Shown one piece after another: positions 33,915 through 44,113 of a stretch of DNA of 64,000 bases; positions within the stretch are counted from its first letter, which is position 1, and the number at the start of each line of letters is the position of its first letter. The position numbers and the translations under genes are program-made. The notes under the pieces are model-generated. The model was not told the origin of the DNA. It saw only the letters and a list, made by a program, of their open reading frames with translations, and did no database searches. Source of the stretch: Phytohabitans suffuscus (GTDB lineage: Bacteria; Actinomycetota; Actinomycetes; Mycobacteriales; Micromonosporaceae); contig NZ_AP022871.1 of NCBI RefSeq assembly GCF_011764565.1, positions 4,340,320 through 4,404,319 on the forward strand, written 5' to 3'.

Positions 33915-34754
33915 ATGCCGATTCGTAAGTACAAGCCGACGTCGCCGGGCCGCCGTGGCTCCAGCGTCGCCGACTTCGCCGAGATCACCCGGTCGACGCC
34001 GGAGAAGTCGCTGCTGGTGCCGCTGCCCAAGAAGGGCGGCCGCAACGCGGCTGGAAAGATCACCGCGCGCCACCAGGGCGGTGGGCACAAGCGCCAGTAC
34101 CGGCTGATCGACTTCAAGCGGGTCGACAAGGACGGCGTTCCGGCGAAGGTCGCGCACATCGAGTACGACCCCAACCGCACCGCGCGCATCGCGCTGCTGC
34201 ACTACGCCGACGGCGAGAAGCGCTACATCGTCGCGCCGAAGGATCTGAAGCAGGGCGACCGGGTCGAGTCCGGTCCGGGTGCGGACATCAAGCCGGGCAA
34301 CAACCTCCCGCTGCGCAACATCCCGGTGGGTACCCAGATCCACTGTGTGGAGCTGCGCCCGGGCGGCGGCGCCAAGCTGGCCCGCTCGGCCGGCGTCGGC
34401 ATCCAGCTGCTCGGCCGTGAGGGCGCCTACGCGACGCTCCGGATGCCCTCGGGCGAGATCCGCCGCGTCGACGTGCGCTGCCGCGCGACCGTCGGTGAGA
34501 TCGGCAACGCCGACCAGTCCAACATCAACTGGGGTAAGGCCGGCCGGATGCGGTGGAAGGGCAAGCGCCCGACCGTCCGTGGTGTCGCGATGAACCCGGT
34601 CGACCACCCGCACGGTGGTGGTGAGGGTAAGACCTCCGGCGGTCGCCACCCGGTCAACCCCCAGGGCAAGCCGGAGGGTCGCACCCGCCGCAAGGGTCTG
34701 CCGAGCGACCGGCTGATCGTTCGCCGTCGTTACGCCAACCGGAAGCGGGGTTAG
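33915..34754 (+). CDS. rplB: 50S ribosomal protein L2
   Basis: 279-residue protein near the peptidyl-transferase centre. Start [20 protein letters not shown], the C-terminal block [20 protein letters not shown] with the conserved His of GGGEGK, and tail [13 protein letters not shown]. Intact; 13 bp after rplW. Confidence 0.98.
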   Translation: MPIRKYKPTSPGRRGSSVADFAEITRSTPEKSLLVPLPKKGGRNAAGKITARHQGGGHKRQYRLIDFKRVDKDGVPAKVAHIEYDPNRTARIALLHYADGEKRYIVAPKDLKQGDRVESGPGADIKPGNNLPLRNIPVGTQIHCVELRPGGGAKLARSAGVGIQLLGREGAYATLRMPSGEIRRVDVRCRATVGEIGNADQSNINWGKAGRMRWKGKRPTVRGVAMNPVDHPHGGGEGKTSGGRHPVNPQGKPEGRTRRKGLPSDRLIVRRRYANRKRG

Positions 34755-34817
34755 TGCGTTGCGAGCGCGAGGAGTGAGCGGCGCGGGCCGTGCCGTCCCG
34801 ATGGCGATTGAGGGCGC

Positions 34818-34838
34818 GAGCCCCGCAGTCGTGAGCGA
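34818..34838 (+). repeat. Interspersed element copy before rpsS
   Basis: GAGCCCCGCAGTC followed by GTGAGCGA, just before the rpsS ribosome site. A near-identical copy lies at 40112-40132 before rplR, with the same upstream GCGAGGAG context. Confidence 0.55.
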
Positions 34839-34850
34839 AAGGTAGGCACA

Positions 34851-35132
34851 GTGCCACGCAGTTTGAAGAAGGGTCCGTTCGTCGACGACCACCTTGTCAA
34901 GAAGGTGGAGACGCAGAACGACAAGGGCTCCAAGAACGTCATCAAGACCTGGTCGCGGCGTTCGACGATCATTCCCGAGATGCTCGGGCACACGATCGCG
35001 GTGCACGACGGTCGCAAGCACGTCCCGGTGTTCATCACCGAGGCGATGGTCGGGCACAAGCTCGGCGAGTTCGCGCTGACCCGCACGTTCAAGGGTCACG
35101 AGAAGGACGACCGCAAGAGCCGGCGCCGGTAA
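34851..35132 (+). CDS. rpsS: 30S ribosomal protein S19
   Basis: 93-residue head protein beside S13. GTG start, [19 protein letters not shown]; middle [21 protein letters not shown] 96-bp gap before it holds one copy of the interspersed repeat. Confidence 0.97.
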   Translation: MPRSLKKGPFVDDHLVKKVETQNDKGSKNVIKTWSRRSTIIPEMLGHTIAVHDGRKHVPVFITEAMVGHKLGEFALTRTFKGHEKDDRKSRRR

Positions 35133-35240
35133 AGCGGCGACCCTTGTTCGGTCCACCGACGGTCGGGCCGCAAGCGTCAGACGGAGAAGGCCGAACAATG
35201 GTCGTAAGGACTACGGATAAAGGATCAAGGGGTTACAGCG

Positions 35241-35726
35241 ATGCCAGTTAAGGGCGACGCTCCGGCGCTTCCGGGCGCGCGGGCGGTTGCGCGGCACGTG
35301 CGCATCTCGCCGACCAAGGCGCGCCGGGTGGTCAACCTCGTCCGCGGTCTGCCCGCGCAGGAGGCGCTCACGGTGCTGAAGTTCGCACCGCAGGCCGCCA
35401 GTGAGCAGGTTTACAAGGTGCTGGCCAGCGCCATCGCGAACGCCGAGAACAACGAGCGGCTGGACCCCGACGCGCTGCTCGTCAGCGAGGCGTACGTCGA
35501 CGAGGGCCCGACGCTCAAGCGGTTCCAGCCGCGGGCGCAGGGCCGGGCGTACCGGATCCGCAAGCGCACCTGCCACATCACCATCGCGGTGGAGGCGGTC
35601 GCGCCGGCGGCACCGCGCAAGGCGGCGGCCAAGAAGGCGGCTCCGGCGAAGAAGGCGGCTCCGGCCAAGGCGAGCGAGCCGGCCGAGACGAAGGCGGAGA
35701 GCACCGCCGAGGAAGGGACCGACTAA
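35241..35726 (+). CDS. rplV: 50S ribosomal protein L22
   Basis: 161-residue protein of the exit tunnel. The core ([20 protein letters not shown] to about residue 118) is standard. The last 40 residues are a Lys/Ala tail ([20 protein letters not shown] and on), common in actinobacteria and outside the ribosome core. The stop TAA overlaps the rpsC ATG by 1 bp. Confidence 0.96.
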   Translation: MPVKGDAPALPGARAVARHVRISPTKARRVVNLVRGLPAQEALTVLKFAPQAASEQVYKVLASAIANAENNERLDPDALLVSEAYVDEGPTLKRFQPRAQGRAYRIRKRTCHITIAVEAVAPAAPRKAAAKKAAPAKKAAPAKASEPAETKAESTAEEGTD

Positions 35727-36568
35727 TGGGTCAGAAGGTTCACCCGCACGGGTTCCGGCTCGGCATCTCCACCGACTGGAAGTCCCGCTGGTACACGGAC
35801 AAGCTCTACAAGGACTACATCGCCGAGGACGTGAAGATCCGGCGGATGATGTCCAAGGGCCTGGAGCGTGCCGGTATCTCCAAGGTGGACATCGAGCGCA
35901 CCCGGGACCGGGTACGGGTCGACATCCACACCGCCCGGCCGGGCATCGTCATCGGCCGCAAGGGCGCGGAGGCCGACCGCATCCGCGGTGAGCTCGAAAA
36001 GCTCACCGGCAAGCAGGTGCAGCTCAACATCCTCGAGGTGAAGAGCCCCGAGTCGGACGCGCAGCTCGTCGCGCAGGGCGTGGCCGAGCAGCTGTCCAGC
36101 CGGGTCAGCTTCCGCCGGGCGATGCGCAAGGCGATGCAGTCCGCGATGAAGAACCCGATCGTCCGGGGCATCCGGGTGCAGGTCTCGGGCCGCCTGGGCG
36201 GTGCCGAGATGAGCCGCACGGAGTTCTACCGCGAGGGCCGGGTGCCGCTGCACACGCTGCGCGCCAACATCGAGTACGGCTTCTTCGAGGCGCGTACCAC
36301 CTTCGGCCGTATCGGCGTGAAGGTGTGGATCTACAAGGGTGACGCCGTGCCGGGTCGCGAGACCCCGGCCGACACCGGGCCCGCCCGCCCGCGTCGCGAG
36401 CGGGGCGACCGTCCCGAGCGTCCGCGCCGTGGCCGTTCCGGCTCGTCCGGTACGACCGCCGGCGGCACCGAGGCGGGTCGCGCCGCGGCCGCGGCGGCTG
36501 CTGAGCAGTCCGCCGCCGTGGAGACCGCACCGGCCGCCGCCGCCCCGAGTGAGCAGCAGGAGGGCTGA
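35726..36568 (+). CDS. rpsC: 30S ribosomal protein S3
   Basis: 280-residue head protein at the mRNA entrance. KH domain with [20 protein letters not shown], and the C-terminal domain [20 protein letters not shown]. The final 60 residues are a disordered Arg/Pro/Ala extension typical of actinobacteria. Start overlaps rplV by 1 bp. Confidence 0.97.
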   Translation: MGQKVHPHGFRLGISTDWKSRWYTDKLYKDYIAEDVKIRRMMSKGLERAGISKVDIERTRDRVRVDIHTARPGIVIGRKGAEADRIRGELEKLTGKQVQLNILEVKSPESDAQLVAQGVAEQLSSRVSFRRAMRKAMQSAMKNPIVRGIRVQVSGRLGGAEMSRTEFYREGRVPLHTLRANIEYGFFEARTTFGRIGVKVWIYKGDAVPGRETPADTGPARPRRERGDRPERPRRGRSGSSGTTAGGTEAGRAAAAAAAEQSAAVETAPAAAAPSEQQEG

Positions 36569-36571
36569 CAA

Positions 36572-36997
36572 ATGCTGATGCCGCGTAAGCCCCCGAAGGG
36601 CTTCCGCAAGCCGCACCACCCGTCCCGTTCCGGGGCGAGCAAGGGCGGCAACCGGGTCGTCTTCGGCGAGTTCGGTATCCAGGCACTGGAGCCCGCCTAC
36701 GTGACCAACCGGCAGATCGAGGCGGCGCGTATCGCGATGACCCGCCACATCAAGCGTGGCGGCAAGGTCTGGATCACGGTCTTCCCGGACCAGGCCCTGA
36801 CCAAGAAGCCGGCCGAAACCCGGATGGGTTCCGGCAAGGGCTCGCCCGAGTGGTGGGTGGCCAACATCAAGCCGGGTCGGGTCCTGTTCGAGATGTCGTT
36901 CCCGAACGAGGTGATCGCGCGTGAGGCCATGCGCCGCGCGATCCACAAGCTCCCGATGAAGTGCCGCATTGTGACGCGCGAAGTGGGTGAGGTCTGA
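36572..36997 (+). CDS. rplP: 50S ribosomal protein L16
   Basis: 141-residue protein close to the A-site tRNA. Start [29 protein letters not shown] and the [14 protein letters not shown] motif identify it. A second ATG lies two codons later. The stop overlaps rpmC by 1 bp. Confidence 0.97.
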   Translation: MLMPRKPPKGFRKPHHPSRSGASKGGNRVVFGEFGIQALEPAYVTNRQIEAARIAMTRHIKRGGKVWITVFPDQALTKKPAETRMGSGKGSPEWWVANIKPGRVLFEMSFPNEVIAREAMRRAIHKLPMKCRIVTREVGEV

Positions 36998-37233
36998 TGG
37001 CAGCGGGCACCAAGGCTGCCGAGCTGCGCGAGCAGTCCGACGAGGAGCTGATCGCAAAGCTGCGGGAGGCCAAGGCGGAGCTGTTCAACCTCCGCGTGCA
37101 GAGCGCGACCGGGCAGCTGGACAACAACAAGCGCCTGCAGGTCATCCGCAAGGAGATCGCCCGGATTTACACGATCATGCGTGAGCGCGAGCTGGGGCTC
37201 TCGGCCGCGCCGACTGAGGTGATTGCGTCATGA
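36997..37233 (+). CDS. rpmC: 50S ribosomal protein L29
   Basis: 78-residue protein at the exit tunnel. Helical sequence [20 protein letters not shown] and [17 protein letters not shown]. Overlaps rplP by 1 bp and rpsQ by 4 bp (ATGA). Confidence 0.96.
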   Translation: MAAGTKAAELREQSDEELIAKLREAKAELFNLRVQSATGQLDNNKRLQVIRKEIARIYTIMRERELGLSAAPTEVIAS

Positions 37234-37520
37234 GTGAAAACACCGCCGCGGCGGAGACCACGGCCGCGCCTCGGGCCCGGCGCAAGGTCCGTGAGGGCCT
37301 GGTCGTCAGCGACAAGATGGACAAGACCGTCGTCGTCGAGGTCGAAGACCGGGTCAAGCACCCGCTTTACGGCAAGGTGCTGCGGCGCACCAGCAAGCTG
37401 AAGGCGCACGACGAGCAAAACTCGTGCGGCGTCGGCGACCGGGTGCTGCTGATGGAGACCCGCCCGCTGTCCGCCACCAAGCGCTGGCGGGTCGTGGAGA
37501 TCCTCGAAAAGGCCAAGTAA
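37230..37520 (+). CDS. rpsQ: 30S ribosomal protein S17
   Basis: 96-residue body protein. A 20-residue Ala-rich head precedes the OB-fold [20 protein letters not shown] and [15 protein letters not shown] overlaps rpmC by 4 bp. Confidence 0.97.
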   Translation: MSENTAAAETTAAPRARRKVREGLVVSDKMDKTVVVEVEDRVKHPLYGKVLRRTSKLKAHDEQNSCGVGDRVLLMETRPLSATKRWRVVEILEKAK

Positions 37521-37592
37521 GTAGTAGCCGACCGTTCCGCCAAGCTCCGGCGGATTTGATCGCCGGAGAACTGGCAGACAAGGGAGATAGAC

Positions 37593-37961
37593 GTGATTCA
37601 GCAGGAGTCGCGACTGCGAGTCGCCGACAACACGGGTGCCCGGGAGATCCTGTGCATCCGCGTGCTCGGCGGCTCGGGTCGGCGCTACGCCGGCATCGGC
37701 GACGTCATCGTGGCCACGGTCAAGGACGCGATCCCGGGCGCGGGTGTCAAGAAGGGCGACGTCGTCAAGGCGGTCGTCGTCCGCACCGCCAAGGAGAAGC
37801 GGCGGCCCGACGGCTCGTACATCCGCTTCGACGAGAACGCCGCTGTGATCATCAAGGACGGCGGTGACCCGCGTGGCACCCGCATCTTCGGCCCGGTGGG
37901 CCGCGAGCTGCGGGACAAGCGGTTCATGAAGATCATTTCGCTCGCACCGGAGGTGCTCTAA
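37593..37961 (+). CDS. rplN: 50S ribosomal protein L14
   Basis: 122-residue intersubunit-bridge protein. Start [20 protein letters not shown]; end [16 protein letters not shown] start with GGGAG upstream, 72 bp after rpsQ. Confidence 0.98.
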   Translation: MIQQESRLRVADNTGAREILCIRVLGGSGRRYAGIGDVIVATVKDAIPGAGVKKGDVVKAVVVRTAKEKRRPDGSYIRFDENAAVIIKDGGDPRGTRIFGPVGRELRDKRFMKIISLAPEVL

Positions 37962-37963
37962 CC

Positions 37964-38278
37964 GTGAAGGTTAAGAAGGGCGACACGGTCGAGGTCATCG
38001 CCGGCAAGGACAAGGGCGCCCGGGGCAAGGTCATTCAGGCCCTGCCGCGGGAGGACAAGGTCATCGTCGAGGGCGTCAACCGCGTCAAGAAGCACACCCG
38101 CATCCGCACGACCCAGCGTGGTGCCAAGACCGGCGGCATCGTCACGCAGGAGGCGGCCATCCACGTGTCGAACGTGATGGTCGTCGACTCCGACGGCAAG
38201 CCGACCCGCGTCGGCTACCGCTTCGACGAAAACGGCCAGAAGGTGCGTGTCTCGCGCCGCACCGGTAAGGACCTGTGA
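37964..38278 (+). CDS. rplX: 50S ribosomal protein L24
   Basis: 104-residue KOW protein and early assembly factor. [20 protein letters not shown] start; [23 protein letters not shown] 2 bp after rplN; the stop overlaps rplE by 1 bp. Confidence 0.97.
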   Translation: MKVKKGDTVEVIAGKDKGARGKVIQALPREDKVIVEGVNRVKKHTRIRTTQRGAKTGGIVTQEAAIHVSNVMVVDSDGKPTRVGYRFDENGQKVRVSRRTGKDL

Positions 38279-38862
38279 TGACTGCCCCGACCGATACCAC
38301 CGTTACGACAACCAGCGTCTCCCCGCGCCTCAAGGAGCGGTACCGCAGCGAGATCGCGGCGAAGCTGAAGGAACAGTTCGACTACGCCAACCCGATGCAG
38401 GTGCCGGGCCTCGTGAAGATCGTGGTCAACATGGGTGTCGGCGACGCCGCCCGCGACGCCAAGCTGATCGACGGCGCGGTCCGCGACCTCGCCACGATCA
38501 CCGGGCAGAAGCCGCAGGTGCGCCGGGCGACCAAGTCGATCGCGCAGTTCAAGCTCCGCGAGGGCATGCCGATCGGCGCCAAGGTCACGCTTCGCGGCGA
38601 CCGGATGTGGGAGTTCCTGGACCGGCTGCTGTCGATCGCGCTGCCGCGTATCCGTGACTTCCGCGGCCTCGACGCGCGCAAGCTCGACGGCAACGGCAAC
38701 TACACGTTCGGTCTCACCGAGCAGTCGGTGTTCCACGAGATCGACCAGGACCGCATCGACCGGGTCCGGGGCATGGACATCACGGTGGTCACCACCGCGA
38801 AGACCGATGACGAGGGCCGGGCGCTGCTGAAGCTCCTGGGCTTCCCGTTCAAGGAGAACTGA
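38278..38862 (+). CDS. rplE: 50S ribosomal protein L5
   Basis: 194-residue 5S rRNA-binding protein. ATG at 38278 (TGATG overlap with rplX) is taken; a GTG one codon earlier is possible. [20 protein letters not shown] and [15 protein letters not shown] mark the family. The N-terminal 15 residues are Thr-rich. Confidence 0.97.
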   Translation: MTAPTDTTVTTTSVSPRLKERYRSEIAAKLKEQFDYANPMQVPGLVKIVVNMGVGDAARDAKLIDGAVRDLATITGQKPQVRRATKSIAQFKLREGMPIGAKVTLRGDRMWEFLDRLLSIALPRIRDFRGLDARKLDGNGNYTFGLTEQSVFHEIDQDRIDRVRGMDITVVTTAKTDDEGRALLKLLGFPFKEN

Positions 38863-38866
38863 CAAC

Positions 38867-39052
38867 ATGGCGAAGAAGGCCCTGATCCTCAAGGCCGCCA
38901 AGAAGCCAAAGTTCTCGGTGCGCGCGTACACCCGCTGCCAGCGGTGCGGGCGGCCGAAGGCGGTGTACCGCAAGTTCGGTCTCTGCCGCGTCTGCATCCG
39001 GGAGATGGCCCACCGCGGTGAGCTCCCCGGCGTGTCCAAGGCTTCTTGGTAA
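38867..39052 (+). CDS. rpsN: 30S ribosomal protein S14, zinc-binding type Z
   Basis: 61-residue short S14 with four cysteines ([20 protein letters not shown]), the zinc form used when zinc is sufficient. A longer Cys-free copy often lies elsewhere in actinobacteria but is not in this window. GGAGAACTGACA precedes ATG. Confidence 0.97.
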   Translation: MAKKALILKAAKKPKFSVRAYTRCQRCGRPKAVYRKFGLCRVCIREMAHRGELPGVSKASW

Positions 39053-39122
39053 CCAACTCTCTTCGCCGTAGGCCCGCCGGGCGGTGCCCGGGAACCGCGG
39101 CGAGAAAGGCTGATCTGAACCG

Positions 39123-39530
39123 ATGACGATGACCGACCCGATCGCAGACATGCTGACGCGTCTGCGCAACGCCAACCAGGCGTACCACGACCGGGTGTCG
39201 ATGCCTTACTCGAAGATCAAGGCGAACATCGCCGAGGTCCTCAAGGCCGAGGGCTACATCTCCGCCTGGGTCGTCGAGGAGCCCGAGGAGGGTGCCGTCG
39301 GCAAGCGCCTGATCGTCGAGCTGAAGTACGGCACCAGCCGCGAGCGCAGCCTCGCCGGCATCCGGCGCGTGTCGAAGCCCGGCCTCCGGGTGTACGCCAA
39401 GTCCCCGGAGCTGCCGCGCGTGCTCGGCGGCCTGGGCGTGGCGATCATCTCGACGTCTCAGGGGCTGCTCACCGACCGGCAGGCCCGCAAGCGAGGGGTG
39501 GGCGGGGAAGTCCTCGCCTACGTCTGGTGA
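39123..39530 (+). CDS. rpsH: 30S ribosomal protein S8
   Basis: 135-residue platform protein. Start [20 protein letters not shown]. End [20 protein letters not shown] and [12 protein letters not shown] at 39123; a second ATG at 39129 would give the more usual start, and the choice is not settled. Confidence 0.97.
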   Translation: MTMTDPIADMLTRLRNANQAYHDRVSMPYSKIKANIAEVLKAEGYISAWVVEEPEEGAVGKRLIVELKYGTSRERSLAGIRRVSKPGLRVYAKSPELPRVLGGLGVAIISTSQGLLTDRQARKRGVGGEVLAYVW

Positions 39531-39546
39531 CGGGAGATAAGTAGAC

Positions 39547-40089
39547 ATGTCGCGAATCGGACGTAAGTCGATCCCCGTTCCCACGGGCGTCGACGTCAAC
39601 ATCGACGGCCGCACCGTGCGGGTCAAGGGCCCGAAGGGCGAGCTGTCGCACACCCTCGCCGAGCCGATCACGGCCGAGCGGGGCGACGACGGCCAGCTGC
39701 ACGTCAGCCGGCCCAACGACGAGCGCCGCGCCAAGGAGCTGCACGGCCTCTCCCGCACCCTGGTCGCCAACATGATCATCGGCGTCACCGAGGGGTACCG
39801 GAAGAGCCTGGAGATCAACGGCACCGGTTACCGCGTCACCGCCAAGGGCAAGGACCTGGAGTTCGCGCTCGGGTTCTCGCACCCGGTGCTGGTGCCGGCT
39901 CCGGAGGGCATCACCTTCACGGTGGAGCGCCCGACGCTGTTCCACATCGCCGGGATCGACAAGCAGCAGGTCGGCGAGATCGCCGCCAACATCCGGAAGA
40001 TCCGCCCGCCGGAGCCGTACAAGGGCAAGGGCATCAAGTACCAGGGTGAGGTCATCCGCCGTAAGGCTGGAAAGGCCGGTAAGAAGTGA
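39547..40089 (+). CDS. rplF: 50S ribosomal protein L6
   Basis: 180-residue protein at the base of the stalk. Start [20 protein letters not shown], and the signature [20 protein letters not shown] near the end. GGAGATAAGTAGAC before ATG. Confidence 0.98.
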   Translation: MSRIGRKSIPVPTGVDVNIDGRTVRVKGPKGELSHTLAEPITAERGDDGQLHVSRPNDERRAKELHGLSRTLVANMIIGVTEGYRKSLEINGTGYRVTAKGKDLEFALGFSHPVLVPAPEGITFTVERPTLFHIAGIDKQQVGEIAANIRKIRPPEPYKGKGIKYQGEVIRRKAGKAGKK

Positions 40090-40111
40090 GTGCGAGGAGC
40101 GCAGCGAAGCG

Positions 40112-40132
40112 GAGCCCCGCAGTCACGAACGA
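40112..40132 (+). repeat. Interspersed element copy before rplR
   Basis: GAGCCCCGCAGTC followed by ACGAACGA, 12 bp before the rplR GTG; differs from 34818-34838 at three positions. Confidence 0.55.
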
Positions 40133-40144
40133 GGGAGGAACACA

Positions 40145-40534
40145 GTGAGCGCGACTCTGCTCAAGCGCCGCCGCGGCGTGGCCGCGAAGCGCGCCGTCGG
40201 GCGGGCGCGCAGGCACTTCCGGGTCCGGAAGAACGTCTTCGGCTCCGCCGAGCGTCCGCGCCTGGTGGTCACCCGCTCGCTGCGGCACATCACGGCCCAG
40301 ATCGTCGACGACGCGAAGGGCCACACCCTGGTGTCGGCCTCGACGCTGGACGCTTCGATCCGGGGTGGCGAGGGCGACAAGAGCGCTCTCGCCGGCAAGG
40401 TGGGCGCCCTGCTCGCCGACCGCGCCAAGGCTGCGGGCATCTCCAAGGTCGTCTTCGACCGCGGTGGCAACAAGTACGCCGGGCGCCTCGCCGCTCTGGC
40501 GACGGCCGCCCGCGAAGCCGGACTCGAGTTCTAG
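40145..40534 (+). CDS. rplR: 50S ribosomal protein L18
   Basis: 129-residue 5S rRNA-binding protein. GTG at 40145 with GGGAGGA 6 nt upstream gives [21 protein letters not shown]-terminal [19 protein letters not shown]. Upstream in-frame codons run through the repeat and are not coding. Confidence 0.96.
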   Translation: MSATLLKRRRGVAAKRAVGRARRHFRVRKNVFGSAERPRLVVTRSLRHITAQIVDDAKGHTLVSASTLDASIRGGEGDKSALAGKVGALLADRAKAAGISKVVFDRGGNKYAGRLAALATAAREAGLEF

Positions 40535-40547
40535 GAAGGAAAGACCA

Positions 40548-41171
40548 ATGCCAGGTCAGCAGCGCCGGGGCGGCGGGTCCGGTGGCAACGAGGGTGGCGG
40601 CGGCCGTCGCGAAGGTCGCGGTCGCGGCCGTGGCGAAGGCAACGCGCCGGTCGAGAAGACCCCCCACCTCGAGCGGGTAGTCACCATCAACCGTGTCGCC
40701 AAGGTCGTCAAGGGCGGCCGCCGCTTCAGCTTCACCGCGCTGGTCGTGGTGGGCGACGGCGACGGCACTGTCGGCGTCGGCTACGGCAAGGCCAAGGAGG
40801 TGCCCGCGGCCATCGCCAAGGGCGTCGAGGAGGCCAAGAAGCACTTCTTCAAGGTGCCGCGCATCGCCGCCACCATCCCGCACCCCGTACAGGGTGAGGA
40901 CGCCGCGGGCGTCGTGCTGCTCAAGCCGGCCTCGGCCGGTACCGGCGTCATCGCCGGCGGGCCGGTGCGCGCGGTGCTGGAGTGCGCGGGCATCCACGAC
41001 GTGCTCTCCAAGAGCCTCGGGTCCTCCAACCCGATCAACATCGTGCACGCCACCGTCGCGGCCCTGAAGAGCCTGGAGGCTCCCGAGGCCGTCGCGTCGC
41101 GCCGTGGCCTGCCGGTCGAGGACGTCGCTCCCGCCGCCATGCTGGCGGCCCGGGCGGGGGTGACCGCGTAG
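40548..41171 (+). CDS. rpsE: 30S ribosomal protein S5
   Basis: 207-residue fidelity protein. A Gly/Arg-rich head (residues 1-35) precedes [20 protein letters not shown] and [34 protein letters not shown] before ATG. The stop overlaps rpmD by 1 bp. Confidence 0.97.
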   Translation: MPGQQRRGGGSGGNEGGGGRREGRGRGRGEGNAPVEKTPHLERVVTINRVAKVVKGGRRFSFTALVVVGDGDGTVGVGYGKAKEVPAAIAKGVEEAKKHFFKVPRIAATIPHPVQGEDAAGVVLLKPASAGTGVIAGGPVRAVLECAGIHDVLSKSLGSSNPINIVHATVAALKSLEAPEAVASRRGLPVEDVAPAAMLAARAGVTA

Positions 41172-41353
41172 TGGCACGCCTGAAGGTCACCCAGGTCCGG
41201 TCCGAGATCGGCGCCAAGAGCAACCAGCGTGACTCGCTGCGCTCGCTCGGGCTGAAGCGGATCAACGACGTGGTGGTCAAGGAGGACCGCCCCGAGATCC
41301 GGGGCATGATCTTCGCCGTCAACCACCTGGTGAAGGTCGAGGAGGTCGAGTAA
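41171..41353 (+). CDS. rpmD: 50S ribosomal protein L30
   Basis: 60-residue protein starting GTG ([20 protein letters not shown]). [20 protein letters not shown] marks the family. Overlaps rpsE and rplO by 1 bp each. Confidence 0.97.
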   Translation: MARLKVTQVRSEIGAKSNQRDSLRSLGLKRINDVVVKEDRPEIRGMIFAVNHLVKVEEVE

Positions 41354-41796
41354 TGACGATCAAGGTCCATCACCTCCGGCCGGCTCCCGGCGCCAAGACC
41401 GAAAAGACCCGAGTGGGTCGCGGTGAGGGCTCCAAGGGCAAGACCGCCGGTCGCGGTACGAAGGGCTCGAAGGCTCGCAAGAACATCTCGCCGGCGTTCG
41501 AGGGTGGGCAGATGCCCATCCACATGCGCCTGCCGAAGCTCAAGGGCTTCAAGAACCGGTTCAAGGTCGTCTTCCAGGTTGTCAACCTGGAACGGCTGGC
41601 TGAACTCTTCCCCAACGGGGGCGAGGTCGGCCCAATCGAGCTGGCCAACGCCGGTGCGGTCCGCAAGGGCCAGCTGGTGAAGGTGCTCGGCACGGGCGAA
41701 CTCGGCGGCGTGAAGCTCCAGGTGTCGGCGCACGCGTTCAGCGCGTCGGCCAAGGAGAAGATCACTGCTGCCGGTGGCACGGTCACCGAGCTCTAG
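41353..41796 (+). CDS. rplO: 50S ribosomal protein L15
   Basis: 147-residue protein. [20 protein letters not shown] start, then the Gly-rich [20 protein letters not shown]; a conserved end [16 protein letters not shown]. Last gene before a terminator, so secY has its own promoter. Confidence 0.98.
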   Translation: MTIKVHHLRPAPGAKTEKTRVGRGEGSKGKTAGRGTKGSKARKNISPAFEGGQMPIHMRLPKLKGFKNRFKVVFQVVNLERLAELFPNGGEVGPIELANAGAVRKGQLVKVLGTGELGGVKLQVSAHAFSASAKEKITAAGGTVTEL

Positions 41797-41805
41797 GAAC
41801 GACAT

Positions 41806-41845
41806 GCGGCGCCCGCCAGTTGCCTTAGCGACTGACGGGCGCCGC
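41806..41845 (+). terminator. Terminator of the spc part of the cluster
   Basis: GCGGCGCCCGCCAGT (41806-41820) pairs with ACTGACGGGCGCCGC (41831-41845), 15 bp with one mismatch, 10 bp after rplO. Confidence 0.7.
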
Positions 41846-41871
41846 GTCTACTATCCGGCGTTTCGTCCCGG

Positions 41872-41903
41872 TTGTACATCGAGGTTCGCGCCGGCAATAT
41901 AGT
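41872..41903 (+). promoter_or_regulatory. Candidate promoter of secY-adk
   Basis: TTGTAC (41872-41877) and TATAGT (41898-41903). Both elements are good but the 20-bp spacer is long. Leader of about 135 nt to secY. Confidence 0.3.
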
Positions 41904-42044
41904 GAAGCGTGTATGTCCCCGGGCGCATCTGCCCGAACTCACACCGTACTGTTAGAGTCCGTTGCCAGTATGGATGTCGGGTGACCGCCCGACGCCCAAC
42001 CCGTCCGCCACGATCCGGCGGCCGCCTCGCGCAGGAGGAAGACG

Positions 42045-43372
42045 TTGCTCTCCGCGTTTCTCAGTGCGTTCCGCACGCCTGATCTGCGCAAGAAGCTGCT
42101 GTTCACGATAGGCATCGTGGCGATATACCGGCTGGGTGCGACGCTGCCCAGCCCCGGCGTGTCGTACGGCAACGCCCAGCGGTGCATCGAGGCGATGGAG
42201 GAGGGCACGCCCGGCGTCTTCACGCTGCTCAACCTCTTCTCGGGCGGCGCGCTGCTCTCGCTGTCGGTCTTCGCGCTCGGCATCATGCCGTACATCACGG
42301 CCTCGATCATCCTCCAGCTGCTCACCGTGGTGATCCCGCGCCTTGAGCAGCTGCGCAAGGAGGGTCAGGCGGGCCAGGCGAAGATCACGCAGTACACCCG
42401 CTACCTGACCCTGGGGCTGGCGGTGCTGCAGGCCTCGGCGTTCGTGGCGCTGGCCCGATCCGGGCAGCTCTTCAACAACCAGTGCGACCAGTGGCCGCTG
42501 ATCCCGAGGGCACGGGGATGCCCATGTGGATCACGTTGGTCTCGCTCGTCATCACGATGACCGCCGGCACCGGCGTGGTGATGTGGCTCGGCGAGCTGAT
42601 CACCGACCGCGGCGTCGGCAACGGCATGTCCGTCCTGATCTTCACCTCGATCGCCGCCCGGCTCCCCTCCGAGGGTTGGACGATCAAGGAGAGCCAGGGC
42701 TGGGGCAAGTTCTTCCTCGTGCTCGCGCTCGTCCTCGTGGTCATCACCGCGGTCGTCTTCATCGAGCAGGCACAGCGCCGCATCCCGGTGCAGTACGCGA
42801 AGCGCATGATCGGTCGCCGGATGTACGGCGGCACGTCCACCTACATCCCGCTCAAGGTCAACCAGGCGGGTGTCATCCCGGTCATCTTCGCGTCGTCGCT
42901 GCTCTACCTGCCTCAGTTGGCCCTCCAGTTCGGCGACCCCAACGACCTCAACTCCTTCGAGGCGTGGGTGCAGAACCACTTGGCCAACCCGGCCGACTGG
43001 GTGTACATCGTCGTCTACTTCTTCCTGATCATCTTCTTCACGTACTTCTACGTGTCGATCACGTTCAACCCGACCGAGGTCGCGGAGAACATGAAGAAGT
43101 ACGGCGGCTTCGTCCCGGGTATCCGTCCGGGCAAGCCCACGGCCGAGTACCTGGACTTCATCCTCAGCCGGATCACCCTTCCCGGCGCCATGTACCTGGG
43201 CCTCATCTCGATCCTGCCGAACTTCTTCTTCATCTGGCTGGACAGCAGCCAGTACCAGAACTTCCCGTTCGGTGGCACCGCCGTACTCATCATGGTCGGC
43301 GTGGGTCTGGAGACCGTGAAGCAGATCGAGAGCCAACTGATGCAGCGGAACTACGAAGGGTTCCTGCGGTAG
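42045..43372 (+). CDS. secY: Preprotein translocase subunit SecY, apparent frameshift at 42503-42505
   Basis: Essential 10-helix protein channel of the Sec pathway. TTG 42045 follows CAGGAGGAAG. The first part ends in the frame break at CCC (42503-42505); one more C gives QWPLIPEGTGMPMWITLVS and 442 residues in all. Later motifs are normal (GELITDRGVGNGMSVLIFTS; FGGTAVLIMVGVGLETVKQI). The stop is 0 bp from the adk ATG. Since secY cannot be lost, the break is presumably a sequence error, though here the run is only 3-4 C. Confidence 0.92.
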
Positions 43373-44026
43373 ATGCGCCTTGTACTGGTCGGTCCTCCAG
43401 GGGCGGGTAAGGGGACCCAGGCCGAGTTCATCGCCGCCCACCTGGCCGTGCCCAAGATCTCGACCGGAGACATCTTCCGCGCCAACGTCTCCCAGGGCAC
43501 GCCGCTGGGGGTGGAGGCTCGGCGATACATGGACGCCGGTCAGCTCGTGCCCGACGAGGTGACCATCAACATGGTGCGCGAGCGGTTGGCCGAGCCGGAT
43601 GCCTCCGACGGCTTCCTGCTCGACGGCTTCCCGCGCACGGTGCCGCAGGCCAACGCGCTCGACAAGCTGCTGGCCGACCTCGGCACCGCGCTCGACCTCG
43701 TCATGGAGCTGGTGGTCGACGACGACGAGGTGATCCGGCGGCTCTCCGGCCGGCGCACCTGCCGCGGCTGCGGCAAGATCTGGCACGTCGAGTTCGACCC
43801 GACCTCCCGCGACGGCGTCTGCGACCGGTGCGGCGGTCAGCTCTTCCAGCGCGACGACGACAAGGCGGAGACGATCGCCAAGCGCCTGGAGGAGTACGCG
43901 GAGAAGACCTCGCCGCTGGTCGACTACTACGGCGCGCAGAACAAGCTCGTCGGCATCGACGCCACCGGCCCGGTCGAAGACGTCACGGTCCGGGCGATCG
44001 ACGCACTCCGTTCGTACGGCGGCTGA
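43373..44026 (+). CDS. adk: Adenylate kinase
   Basis: 217-residue enzyme for AMP + ATP to 2 ADP. P-loop GPPGAGKGT (residues 7-15), DGFPRTVPQ, and a LID with four cysteines ([20 protein letters not shown], then CDRC), which binds zinc. The ATG directly abuts the secY stop. Confidence 0.97.
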   Translation: MRLVLVGPPGAGKGTQAEFIAAHLAVPKISTGDIFRANVSQGTPLGVEARRYMDAGQLVPDEVTINMVRERLAEPDASDGFLLDGFPRTVPQANALDKLLADLGTALDLVMELVVDDDEVIRRLSGRRTCRGCGKIWHVEFDPTSRDGVCDRCGGQLFQRDDDKAETIAKRLEEYAEKTSPLVDYYGAQNKLVGIDATGPVEDVTVRAIDALRSYGG

Positions 44027-44100
44027 CACCCCGACCCGCCGGCGCGCAGGGCCGGGACCACCGTCCTGGTCCGGCGCGCATGGCATCGGGGGTCGGGGGT

Positions 44101-44106
44101 TAGCCT
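44101..44106 (+). promoter_or_regulatory. -10 box of a leaderless map transcript
   Basis: TAGCCT ends 7 bp before the map ATG with no ribosome site at a usable distance. A short imperfect stem (about 44050-44075) before it may end the adk transcript. Confidence 0.4.
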
Positions 44107-44113
44107 CGAAGGC

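Noticed and set aside
35148-35196. Inverted TTGTTCGG/CCGAACAA in the rpsS-rplV gap
   Set aside because: An 8-bp stem with a loop of more than 30 bases and no T-tract; too weak to call a terminator or attenuator.
41171-41796. Possible extra gene in another frame over rpmD-rplO
   Set aside because: Both strands there are fully explained by the two ribosomal protein genes with correct codon bias.
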